This document shows positions 38,462 to 47,957 of a stretch of DNA of 64,000 nucleotides, piece after piece. The position numbers and the translations under genes were made by a program. This DNA is from JBDSLU01 sp963844435 (GTDB taxonomy: Bacteria > Acidobacteriota > Vicinamibacteria > Vicinamibacterales > Vicinamibacteraceae). Under the pieces are notes generated by a model that had not been told where the DNA came from, did no database searches, and worked only from the letters and a program-made list of their open reading frames with translations. Numbering within the stretch: the first letter of the stretch is position 1; each line of letters begins with the position of its first letter. The stretch covers positions 62,001 to 126,000 of the forward strand of contig CAWJOG010000001.1 in the NCBI GenBank assembly GCA_963844435.1, read 5' to 3'.

Positions 38462-40714
38462 ATGCGTCCGCTGACGTCGATGGTGTGCGTCGGGGTGGTG
38501 GCGATGACGGTCGTCGTGCCGCGGGCCCAGGTCCCGGAGGCGCAGCAGCCAACCGACTCGCCGACGTTCCGTGTCGGTACGCGCCTGGCGACCATCGACG
38601 CCGTCGTCGTCGATGACAGGGGTCAGCACGTCACCGACCTCAAACCCGAGGACTTCGAGATCGTCGAACGTGGAAAGTCGCAGGCGGTGCGACAGGTGGT
38701 CTACGTCCAGGTCATCGGTCCCGACGGACGGCCAGTCTTCCAGCCGACCGTGAGCCGGGGCTCCAGCGCCAGGAGCGCCCCCGGCGTCGCTTGATGCGGC
38801 GGCACGGTCCCGGCCGCTCGCCGGCGGCAACGGGCTCGCGTCCGGCAAGCGCGCCAGCCGGGTACTGGCGATCGTCGTCGACGATCTCGGCCTCTCGCAC
38901 GAGAGCACCGCCTACGTGCGGATGATGCTGACGCGCTACGTGGATACGAAGATCGCGCCCGGCGATCTCGTGGCGATCATCCGTACCGCCGGCGGGGTCG
39001 GCACGCTGCAGCAGTTCACGACCGATCGCCGGCTGCTGCACGCCGCCATCGATCGCGTCCGCTATTCGCTCCAGAGCCGCAAGGGCGTTGGCGCCTTCGA
39101 GGCCATCACGCCCCCGTCGAGCACCAGCCTGGTCACCAAAGTCGGCCAGACGATCGATGAGCTCCGGACCGAAGTGAACACGGCCGGCACGCTCGGCGCC
39201 CTCGAGTACGTGCTGCGCGGGATCGAAGAGCTGCCGGGACGCAAGAGCGTGGTGTTCGTCTCGGAGGGGTTCGACCTCGGCTTCCGTGACGCCAAGGCCA
39301 GTCGCTCGTGGTCGGCGTTCACGCGCGTGATGGACCGCGCCAACCGCGCCGGCGTCGTGGTCTACACGATGGATGCCCGCGGCCTGCAGACCGGCGGTCT
39401 CACCGCGGAGGACGACGCGCAGACCAAGAAGATCGCAATGCCGGGCGACGAGTGCGCCTGACCCAAGCCCGGTGGTCCGCGAGCGAGCCAGCGGCCGCCG
39501 GCGGGACCTGCTCGATTCGCAGGACTCGCTGGTCTACCTGGCCCAGCAGACCGGCGGCTTCGCGGTGCTCAACGGCAACGACCTGGTCGCCGGCATGGCC
39601 CGCGTGATCGACGACACGCGCGGCTACTACCTGCTCGGCTTCGACACGTCGATCCCCACGAACGAGCGGTGGGATCCGAACGACATCCGCATCCACGTCA
39701 AGCGGCCCGGGCTCACCGTGCGGGCGCGGCGCGGCCTGTTCGGGCCGGCCGAAAAGGAGCGCCCGCGCGACGCGACACCTGCCGATCCGCTGGTCGCCGC
39801 CACGCTGTCGCCCTTCGCCACCGGCGCCATCGATGTGCGCCTCACCACGCTGTTCGCGCACGACAAGACGGCCGGCTCGTACGTCCGGACGCTGTTCTTC
39901 ATCGATCCGGCCGGGCTGACGTTCGCGGTCGGCGCCGACGGCAGACATGAGGCCGACCTGTCCCTGCTGCTGCTCGCCGTCGGCGACAACGGGCAGACCT
40001 CCGCCCAGGTCCGCATCGAGGTGCCGCTCCGGCTCAATGACGACGACTACGCGCTGATGCGCCAGCGCGGTCTCCTCTACAGCGCTCGACTGGGGATCAA
40101 GGAGGCCGGCGGCTACCAGATCCGCGCCGCCGTGCAGGACGATCGCTCGAAGGCCATCGGCACGAGCGCCCAGTTCGTCGAGGTGCCGAAGGTCGGCAAG
40201 GACGTCGTCGCCCTCTCGGGCGTCCTGATGACCGACCTCACCTCGGCCATCGGCGGCGCGCCGGGTGAGCCCGCGATCGCCACGGCCATCCGGACCGACG
40301 CGCTCGCCGACGGCGTCCTCGGCGAGCCGGCGATCAAGATCTTCAAGCCCGGCAGCGAAGTCGTCTACGCCTTCGAGATCTACGATGGCCGCGGCAAGCG
40401 CAAGGACGGGTTCTCGACCCGCGCGACGCTGATCCGCGACGGCAAGGCGTTCTACACGACGCCGCCGGCACCGATCGGCGCCGCGCCGAGCGACGCCAAG
40501 CCGGTCGGCTCTGTACCCGTGGGCGGCAAGCTGTCGCTCGGCCGGGGTCTGCCGCGCGGCACCTACACGTTGCAGGTCAGCGTTGCGCCGCAGTCGGGCA
40601 AGGGCCGCGATCGGCCGGCGTCGCAGTGGGTCGACTTCGAAGCAGCTCACGGTCGCGGAGGACGGCAGCAAGGCCGTGCCCGCGATCCAGTGGGTGGACT
40701 TCGAGGTGCGCTGA
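38462..40714 (+). CDS. VWFA-related acidobacterial domain protein, copy 1
   Basis: About 750 residues with three frame changes joined. A signal peptide (MVCVGVVAMTVVVPRAQ) precedes a CNA-B/antigen-like start (FRVGTRLATIDAVVVDDRGQ) and then the VWFA-like domain: VLAIVVDDLGLSHES (degenerate metal site), RMMLTRYVDTKIAPGDLVAI, GRKSVVFVSEGFDLGF and GGFAVLNGNDLVAGMARV. The C-terminal half is a beta-rich region (GYQIRAAVQDDRSKAIG, YTLQVSV). It is exported; ligand unknown. ATG 38462 follows AAGGAG. The stop shares one base with the start of copy 2 (TGATG). Frames change near 38760, 39450 and 40642. Confidence 0.85.
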
Positions 40715-42785
40715 TGCGAATCGATGCGAAGCTTGGAATCGCGGCCACTGCGCTCGCGCTGGCCGCCTGCCTGCTAGCGCCCGGCGTGACCGCGCGCCCC
40801 GGCGCCCAGGCGCCGGTGGCACAGGCGCCCGGCGGCCAGCCGACCTTCCGTGCCGGGACGCGCCTCGCCACCTTCGACGCGGTGGTCACCGATCGCAAGG
40901 GCCGTCACGTCACGGACCTGGCGCCCGCCGACTTCGAGGTGGTCGAGCGCGGCAAGCGACAGACGGTCCGCCAGGTGGCGTACGTCCACGCCGTGCGCCC
41001 GGATGGCGCGCCGACTGCGGTGGCGGGCGCTGACGCGCCGGCTGCGCCGGCGCCCGCCATGCCGGGCGCGCCGGGGCTGCCGTCGCGCGAGCAGACCGGC
41101 CGTGTGATGGCGATCGTCGTCGACGACCTGCGCATGTCGTTCCGCAGCACGGTCGACGTGCGGACCATGCTGAACCGCTACGTCGACCGGCAACTGCGGC
41201 CGGGCGATCTCGTCGCGATCATCCGGACCGCGGGCGGCGCCGGCGCGCTGCAGCAGTTCACCACCGATCGCCGGCTGCTCAAGGCGGCCATCGAGCGCGT
41301 CCGGTGGTCGGCGCGGGTCTGGCCGTTCAATCCGTCCGGCCCCTGGGAGGAGCAACGGCGAAGGGCTGGCCGATCGCTTCGAGCGCGACGTCACGCTGGA
41401 GGGCTCGCTTGGCGCCCTGGCGTACGCCGTGCGCGGCGTCCAGGTGCTGCCGGGACGCAAGACCGTGGTGTTCGTGTCGGAGGGTTTCTACCTGGCCACG
41501 CCAGACAACCGGCTGAACGACGCCCTGCCCGAAGTCGACCACGTCATCGACACCGCCAACCGGGGCGGCGTCGTCATGTACACCATCGATCCGCAGGGGC
41601 TCGTGAACCCAGTCATGGCTGAGTTCACGGCCCAGCGGTCACGGTCCGACCCGAGCTACACCGGCACGAGTATGGCACACGGTGGCGCCGGCCAGCTTCT
41701 TGGCGTCGAGGGCGCTGTTCGAGACGCAGGGGTCGCTCGAGTACCTCGCCGGGCAGACGGGCGGCTTCGCCGTCGTCAGCAACAACGACCTCACCGGCGG
41801 CCTCGCCCGCATCGGAGCGGACACGCGCGGCTATTACCTGGTCGGCTTCGACACAGCGATCCCATCGGGCGTGAGGACGGACAAGGGCGAGGTCAAGATT
41901 CGCGTGAAACGCAAGGACCTCGAGGTGCGGGCGCGCCGGGATCGCTTCGGCCCGGCCGACCCGGACGCGCCGCCCCCGACGCCACCGGCCGACCCACTGC
42001 TCTCGGCCGCGCTCTCGCCGTTCACGACCGGCGCGCTGGACGTGCGGCTCGCCGCGCTGTTCGGCCACGACACCGCGGAGGGCGACTTCGTACGCGCGTT
42101 CGTCGCCGTCGATCCGGCCGGACTCACGCTCGCCGAAGTTCCTGGAGGCGGGCGCGAAGGCAACCTGACGATGCTCGTGTTCGCCCTCGACGACGAAGGC
42201 GACGTGGTCGGCCAGGCGCGCGAGGTCATCGCCGTCCGGCTCGACGCCGACGCCTACAATCGGGCCCGGCAGCACGGCCTCCGCTACAGCGTCCGCCTCC
42301 CGTTCAAGAAGGCGGGCGGCTACCAGATCCGCGCCGCCATCCTCGACGAGCGCTCGCAGGCGATCGGCGCGAGCGCGCAGTTCGTCGAAGTGCCGCGCGT
42401 CGGCGACAAGCGGCTCGCCCTCTCCGGCGTCGTCCTGACCGAGGCGGACGCCGGCGAGAAGCCGATGACCGCGACGTTCGCCCGTGGCAGCCGGATCGAG
42501 TACAAGGGCACCCTCTACGACGGCCGGCGCCGCGACGGCGGCTTCTCGGTCAGCGCCACGGTGCTGCGCGACGGCAAGCTGGTTCACGCAAGCGCGCCTG
42601 CGCCGCTCGCCGGCGCGCCCGCGGACACGCCGGGGGTGGCGCCGATCCCGTTCCGCGGCACGCTGACGCTGGGAGACGACTTCACGCCCGGGCTCTACAC
42701 GCTGCAGGTCGACGTCGCGCCGGCGATCATCAACGGGAAGAAGAGCCGCCCGGTGCGGCAGTGGGTCGACTTCGAGGTGCGCTGA
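40714..42785 (+). CDS. VWFA-related acidobacterial domain protein, copy 2
   Basis: About 690 residues with two frame changes joined. It has the same order as copy 1: signal peptide (IAATALALAACLLAPGV), FRAGTRLATFDAVVTDRKG, VMAIVVDDLRMSFRSTVDV, GDLVAIIRTAGGAGALQQF, GRKTVVFVSEGFYLA, GGFAVVSNNDLTGGLARI and a C-terminal region ending RQWVDFEVR, identical in its last residues to copy 1. It is a tandem duplication and is translationally coupled to copy 1. Frames change near 41350 and 41670. Confidence 0.85.
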
Positions 42786-42793
42786 GTATGTTG

Positions 42794-42888
42794 GCGGCCG
42801 GCCTCTCACGGCCGGCCGCGGGCCGCGCCTTGGCCGTGCGGTCTGCTATTCGCGACGCTGGGCGCGTCGCGGCGCCCGCACGCGCGCG
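42794..42888. repeat. Structured repeat R1, copy 3
   Basis: Hairpin A is an exact 10-bp stem GCGGCCGGCC/GGCCGGCCGC (42794-42803 with 42810-42819). Downstream are a weaker GTGCGG/CCGCAC stem and an apical arm CGCGACGC...CTGGGCG...GTCGCG that copies the CTGGGCG loop of copy 1. It lies between the convergent stops at 42785 and 42890. Confidence 0.7.
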
Positions 42889-42889
42889 T

Positions 42890-44022
42890 CTAGGCGGACG
42901 GCCGGCGGCGGAACGGGTGCGCGAGCTGGCGCAGGAAGCCGTCGGGCACGGGCCGGTCGGTGTGCACGCCATAGCCTGACGGCCACCGGCCCGCCGGCAG
43001 GTGGAACGTCCCGAACAGCCAGTCGAGCACCGGCAGGTGGATCGCGAAGTTCTTGTCCACGGCCTCGGGCTCGATGCCGTGGTGCCAGTGGTGGAAGCGC
43101 GGCGTCGCCACCAGCCACGCCAGCGGCCCGAACTCGAAGCGCACGTTGGCGTGGATGAAGGTGGCCTGCACGCTGACGAAGATCACGTAGGCGACCAGCG
43201 CGGCCTGATCGAAGCCGAGCACGTAGATCGGCACGTAGGTCAGGCCGCGCGTCACCGCCACGTCGACGAGGTGCAGGCGCGCGCCGGCGATCCAGTCCAT
43301 CGTCTCGGCCGAGTGGTGGATCTCGTGGAAGCGCCACAGCAGCGGCACGCGGTGGAAGGCGCGATGGATCCAGGTACTGGCAGACGTCGGTGAGCACGAG
43401 GATCTCGAGGAACTGGACGACGCCGGGCTGGCTCGACACCCAGGCCTGCACCTGGGCGCTCGCCGCCCAGTCGAAGAACACCATCGCCGGCCGCATCGTC
43501 AGCAGCGTCGTGAGCTGCAGCAGCAGCGCGCTCATCCCGAAGTACATCAGGTCGGTGCGCCACGCCGGCCGGAACACGTCCTGCTCCGGGCGCAGGGCGA
43601 AGAGCCGCTCGATGCGGCACGAACGTCGCCGAATAGAGCATCAGCGACAGCAGGAACCAGTCGAGGCCGAGGAACGGTCCCTGTGTCAGCTCGCCATCGA
43701 CCGGCACCTGCGAGCCGCCGAGCAGCGCCGCGGCCAGCGCGAAGCCGATGCCGCTGACGCCGAGCGCCTTGTTCTGGCGGAGCGTGACGCTGATCGCGCC
43801 GAGCACGAAGGCACCGACCAGCACGAGGTGCAGCAGCGCCCGCATGTAGGCCAGCGGATACAGCGCCCGCAGCTCGGGCACCGTGAAGATCGACGGATAG
43901 TGGAAGCAGACCACCGCGCCGAAGCCGATGAAGCCGAGCGCGGCGGCGAGCACGCCGCTGATCCAGCCGGTGCCGAAGTGGCGCGGCTCGATCGTGCGCA
44001 GCGTGAAGCGCCAGGGCCTCAT
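42890..44022 (-). CDS. Sterol desaturase/fatty-acid hydroxylase family protein
   Basis: About 375 residues with two frame changes joined (near 43615 and 43372). Several membrane helices (ISGVLAAALGFIGFGAVVCF, LLHLVLVGAFVLGAISV, DWFLLSLMLYSATFV) precede the di-iron histidine motifs YWIHRAFHR, FHEIHHSAE and FHHWHHG. Such proteins hydroxylate or desaturate lipids at the inner membrane using a di-iron centre and O2. ATG 44022 overlaps the CarF-like gene's stop (ATGA), linking the two in one lipid-modifying unit. The substrate is unknown; ether lipids are one possibility given the partner. Confidence 0.85.
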
Positions 44023-44752
44023 CGCGGCGCCTCGTCGGCGCGCGGCACCAGCCCGGTGAGCCGCGTGACCACCCGTTCGAGGCCGGTGAAGAACCCGATC
44101 CGGGCGGTCCACGCGTTGTTCCAGCCGGTGGTGATGCAGTAGTGGGTCGCGTACGGCGACGCGTGATGGACTCGATGCGCGGCCGGCGGCAGGACGACGC
44201 GCGCGCGCTGCAGCCAGCGAACGGCGCGGGGCGGACGGACCATGTGCGCCCACTGATGCACCTGGTTGGTGGGGAGCGCCCACGCCGCCCAGGCGGTGAA
44301 GAACGTCGCCGCCGCCAGGCCGGCGCGTGACTCCGTCGGCAGCAGCCACGCGGTGGCCAGGAGCGGCAGCGCGAGCAGCGCCACGTCGCCGTTCAGATCG
44401 ACGAAGCCGCGGCCGAGCATGTCGGCCGGGTTGACGTGGTGGACACGGAACGGGCGCAGGAGGCGCGGCCCGATCACGGGCCAGGACTCGTGCCCCCAGG
44501 TATCGGCGACCCAGTGGACGACGCCGGACATGAGGTCGGCGACCACGCCGGCGGCCAGCACCACGATCGGCAGCCACCAGGCGAGACCGACGGCCGGACC
44601 CAGCCGGACGATCAGCAGCGTGAGCGCGATGGCCGCCGCGACGAGGCTGGCGAGCTCGATCGCCTGCGACGCGCGCGAGCCGGCCGCGAGGGCGGGCGGG
44701 CGACGGCGCCGGTCGGCTGCGGGGCGGCGATGAGGACGGGCCGAAGCTCCAT
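44019..44752 (-). CDS. CarF/TMEM189-type lipid desaturase (plasmanylethanolamine desaturase-like)
   Basis: About 244 residues. The Lipid_desat (Kua/TMEM189) His and Asn motifs are all visible: SGVVHWVADTWGHES, FRVHHVNP, DLNGD, TNQVHQWAHM, VVLPPAAHRVHHASP and CITTGWNNAW, ending IGFFTGLERVVTRLTGLVPR. These closely follow the pattern of CarF of Myxococcus and human PEDS1 (TMEM189), which make the vinyl-ether bond of plasmalogens using O2. ATG 44752 needs a one-base deletion to be corrected near 44690; upstream sequence SQAIELASLVAAAIALTLL supplies the first helix. Very good family call; activity inferred. Confidence 0.85.
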
Positions 44753-44777
44753 GGTTCCCTCGGCGCCCGCCGCCCGC

Positions 44778-45567
44778 CTATCTCGCGGCCAGCCGGGCGC
44801 GGGCCTTCTCGACGTCGCGATGGAAGACGAACAGCGGGTCGGCCTGCCCCTTGGGATCCTCGAAGTTCCAGGTGCGTCCGCCGCGCTTCTTCACCCGAAG
44901 GTTCTTCTTCAGGTAGTCGACGACAAAGATATCGACATCTTCGAAGCGCAAGGTGAACGCGTCTTCACGATTGGCCGTCTCGTAGCGCAGCCCCGCCGGA
45001 TCCGCGACGAGCTGCCCGCTGCACGAGCCCACGCCGTGCTTGTGGACCACCGGCACCGCGGCGTTCAGGCGGACGTCCTTGAACCGCACCTCGACTTCGG
45101 CCGGCGCCTCGCCGATCTCGATCGCCTGCGCGTGCCCCTCGTAGCCCTCGACCGAGACGTTCAGCCGGTGCGAGCCGGCCGCCAGCCCGTCGACGTCCAG
45201 CGGCGTGGTGCCGAGGAACTTGCGGTCGAGGAATACCGACGCCCCCGGCACGTCGCTGCGGACGCGCAGGACGCCGGCGGTGCGGGATGGAGCGGCGGGT
45301 GCCGTGGGCTCGGCCGGTTCACGCACCGGGGCCGGTCGATCGGTCGCGCGCCGGCGCCGTCTCGCGGGACGGAGCTGGTTCCCGCTTCGGGGAGGGACGG
45401 GGCGGCGCCGGCGCCTCCCGCACGGGCCCGTCGGCGCGAGGAGCGGGCGTTCGCTGGGACAGCACGAACCACGACCCGGCCGCAGCCACTGCCGCGCCCA
45501 TGAAGACCACCAGCAGCACCGGCCATCGCCGGGATCGCGGCGACGGCTCGTCGTCGAATACGCTCAT
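44778..45567 (-). CDS. PEGA-domain membrane protein
   Basis: About 262 residues with one +1 frame change near 45330. A short cytoplasmic tail (DDEPSPRSRRW) is followed by one membrane helix (PVLLVVFMGAAVAAAGSWFV), a Pro/Arg-rich linker, and a PEGA domain (GVLRVRSDVPGASVFLDRKF, then GTTPLDVDGLAAGSHRLNVS). The C-terminal domain (HKHGVGSCSGQLVADPAGL...FEDVDIFVVDYLKKNLRV) is a globular region common beside PEGA in Acidobacteria and Myxobacteria, without known function. It is 25 bases upstream of the CarF-like gene on the same strand, but in reverse order of transcription it is the first gene and may share a transcript. Confidence 0.75.
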
Positions 45568-45627
45568 GCGGGGGCGAGTGTACGCGACACGCTGGCAAGT
45601 GGTCGACTCGAAGGGTAACGTCTAGCG

Positions 45628-46142
45628 ATGCGACCCTTCACCCTTCGATTCGTGGCGACGTCCCTGGCGGCGTTCGTCCTCGGCCTGGCCCTCCCTGCTG
45701 GCGGGCACGGGCCCAGGTCACCTCTCAGCCCGGGTCCCGCGCCCGACGGCGACGGCGTGATCCTGATCGGCGGGGCGACGACGCGCGACGGCTTCGTCAA
45801 GGGCCGGCCGCTGATCGAGACGGCCACCTACAAGGTGCACGCCAGCCGGCGCGACGGGCCGGGCATCGCCGAGGTCCACGCCGCGACACCGACATCTTCT
45901 ACGTGCTCGAGGGCACGGCCACGCTCGTGACCGGCGGCAGCACGGTCGACGGGAAGACCACGGCCCCGGACGAGATCCGCGCCGCCCGCCTCGAAGGCGG
46001 GACGACGCGCTCGCTCGCCAAAGGCGACATCGTGATCATCCCGAGCGGCGTGCCGCACTGGTTCCGTGACGTCCAGGCGCCTTTCCTCTACTACACCGTC
46101 AAAGTAACAGGCCCGGCCGCGACCGCCGGGAGCGGCCGATGA
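45628..46142 (+). CDS. Secreted cupin protein
   Basis: About 171 residues. A signal peptide (FVATSLAAFVLGLALPAGG) is followed by a single cupin domain, with HARDTDIFYVLEGTATLVTGG as motif 1 (first His slightly altered by the break) and LAKGDIVIIPSGVPHWFRDV as motif 2. It is probably periplasmic and metal-binding; no reaction can be assigned. The frame changes near 45885 by what looks like a missing C (one of few deletions in the window). Its stop overlaps the next ATG as ATGA. Confidence 0.78.
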
Positions 46143-46420
46143 CACCCTCCGCGTCCGACGCGGCATCAAAGGCATCAGGAGAAGCGCCCGTGACGTGCCG
46201 CGATTTCGCCAACTTCCTGCTCGACTACGTCGAGAGTGAGCTGCCCGCCGACACGCGCCGCCGCTTCGACGAGCACATGGCCATCTGCCCTGACTGCGTG
46301 CAGTACCTCCAGCACTACACGGAAACGGTCAAGGCCGGACGCCTGGCAATGGCGGAGGACCTCCCGGCCGACGTTCCCGATGACCTCGTGAGCGCCATCC
46401 TCGACGCGCGGCCGCGCTGA
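46139..46420 (+). CDS. Zinc-finger (anti-sigma-like) protein
   Basis: 93 residues, intact. CRDFANFLLDYVESELPADT leads to HMAICPDCVQYLQHY, the H-x3-C-x2-C motif of zinc-finger anti-sigma domains. There is no membrane helix and no sigma gene next to it, so it may be a soluble orphan anti-sigma or a redox/zinc sensor. It is coupled to the upstream cupin gene (ATGA) and 10 bases before a PhyH oxygenase gene. Confidence 0.72.
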   Translation: MTPSASDAASKASGEAPVTCRDFANFLLDYVESELPADTRRRFDEHMAICPDCVQYLQHYTETVKAGRLAMAEDLPADVPDDLVSAILDARPR

Positions 46421-46430
46421 GCGCTCGCGA

Positions 46431-47195
46431 ATGGACGTCCGGCAATTCATCGACGACGGCTTCGTCCGGATTCCACGGGCGTTCCCGCGGGAGACCGCCG
46501 ACGCGGCCCGCGCCATCCTGTGGCGCGATACGGGCTGCGATCCGAGCGACGCGTCCACGTGGACCCGCCCCGTCATCCGCCTCGCGATGTACGGGCAGGA
46601 ACCCTTCGTCGACTCCGCCAACACGCCTGTCCTGCACGCGGCCTTCGACCAGCTCGTCGGACCGGGGCGCTGGCTGCGGCGCGACAGCCTGGGCACCTTC
46701 CCGGTGCGCTTCCCGTCGCCGGACGACCCCGGCGACGCCGGCTGGCACGTCGACGCGAGCTTCGGCTACGACCATCCCGATTTCCTCGAATGGCGCGTGA
46801 ACATCCGCTCGCGGGGACGGGCGCTGCTGATGCTGTTCCTGTTCTCCGACGTCGGCGAGGACGACGCGCCGACCCGCATCCGCGCCGGCTCGCACGTCGA
46901 GATGGCTCGCATCCTCGCGCCGGCCGGCGAGGCCGGCCTGTCGCTGCGCGAGCTGGCGGCCAACGGCTTCGCGGAGACCGCGCACTGCCCGGAGGTTCTG
47001 GCAACCGGCGAAGCGGGCACCGTCTACCTGTGCCATCCGTTCCTCGTCCACGCCGCCCAGCCGCATCGCGGATCGCGGCCGCGATTCCTGGCCCAGCCGC
47101 CGCTGCTCCCCGCGTCGCCGTCGGGCCTCGATCTCGAACACGGCACCGCTCCGGTCGAGCAGGCGATCCGGCTGGCGCTCGACGCGCCGTCGTAG
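46431..47195 (+). CDS. Phytanoyl-CoA dioxygenase (PhyH) family protein
   Basis: 254 residues, intact. MDVRQFIDDGFVRIPRAFPR opens the PhyH fold; the iron ligands are HxD in GWHVDASFGYD and a distal His in YLCHPFLVHAAQPHRG, followed by the 2-oxoglutarate-binding Arg in RPRF. It is a non-haem Fe(II)/2-oxoglutarate oxygenase; substrate unknown. It is the third gene of a plus-strand group (cupin, zinc finger, PhyH) and ends 14 bases before a convergent SDR gene. Confidence 0.85.
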   Translation: MDVRQFIDDGFVRIPRAFPRETADAARAILWRDTGCDPSDASTWTRPVIRLAMYGQEPFVDSANTPVLHAAFDQLVGPGRWLRRDSLGTFPVRFPSPDDPGDAGWHVDASFGYDHPDFLEWRVNIRSRGRALLMLFLFSDVGEDDAPTRIRAGSHVEMARILAPAGEAGLSLRELAANGFAETAHCPEVLATGEAGTVYLCHPFLVHAAQPHRGSRPRFLAQPPLLPASPSGLDLEHGTAPVEQAIRLALDAPS

Positions 47196-47209
47196 CCGCA
47201 TCCGTGGAA

Positions 47210-47956
47210 CTACTCGAGGTGACGGCCGCCATCGACGCGGATGGTCTCGCCGGTGACGAACTCGGTCTCGCACAGGAACAGGACGGCGCGGGCGATCTCG
47301 CTCTCGCCGCCCCACCGTCCGAGCGGCGTGGCCCTGGCAACGTCCGCGATCTCTTCCGCCGTCATGTCCGGTGGTGCCACGATCGGGCCCGGGGCGATCG
47401 CGTTGACCAGGATGTGGTCGCGGGCGACCTCGAGCGCCAGCGCCTCGGTCAACGCCACGACGCCGGCCTTGGCCACGTAGTAGGACGTGAAGCCGGTGTA
47501 GTGCGGCCGGCCGCTGCGGGCCAGCCAGTCGGCGAAGTTGACGATGCGGCCGCCGCCCGCCTTGCGCATGTGCGGGATGGCCGCGTGCGCGCACAGGAAT
47601 GCCGAGCGCAGGTTGACGTCGAGATCGGCCGCCCAGTAGGCCGGCGTAATCGCCTCGAGCGGCGTCGAGCGGTAGATCGACGCCATGTTGATCAGGATGT
47701 CGACCTTCCCGAAGGTCTGCACGGCGTGGTCGACGATCGCGGCGCAGTCAGCCGGCTCGGCGACATCGGCCTGGACGATGGTGGCGCGTCGTCCGGCGGC
47801 TTCGACATCGGCGACCGTCGCCTCGGCCTCGGCCCTGGATCCGCGATAAGACAGCACGAGATCGACGCCTCGCTCCGCCAGCTCGCGCGCCACCACGCGG
47901 CCGATGCGCTTGCCTCCGGTGATGATCGCCACGGCGTCGGTCAGCAGCATGTCCAC
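47210..47956 (-). CDS. Short-chain dehydrogenase (pteridine-reductase/FabG-like)
   Basis: 248 residues, intact. The cofactor motif is AIITGGKRIGRVVARELAERG (TGxxRIG, as in pteridine reductases), with ILINMASIYRSTPLE and the catalytic YYVAKAG. The C-terminus TGETIRVDGGRHLE is typical of classical SDRs. NADPH is suggested by the Arg after the glycine motif (SYRGSRAEAE). Substrate not determined; FolM/PTR1-like pteridine reduction is one option. ATG 47956 or 47950 may be used; the divergent flavoprotein gene starts 2-11 bases away. Confidence 0.85.
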   Translation of the reverse strand: MDMLLTDAVAIITGGKRIGRVVARELAERGVDLVLSYRGSRAEAEATVADVEAAGRRATIVQADVAEPADCAAIVDHAVQTFGKVDILINMASIYRSTPLEAITPAYWAADLDVNLRSAFLCAHAAIPHMRKAGGGRIVNFADWLARSGRPHYTGFTSYYVAKAGVVALTEALALEVARDHILVNAIAPGPIVAPPDMTAEEIADVARATPLGRWGGESEIARAVLFLCETEFVTGETIRVDGGRHLE

Positions 47957-47957
47957 T

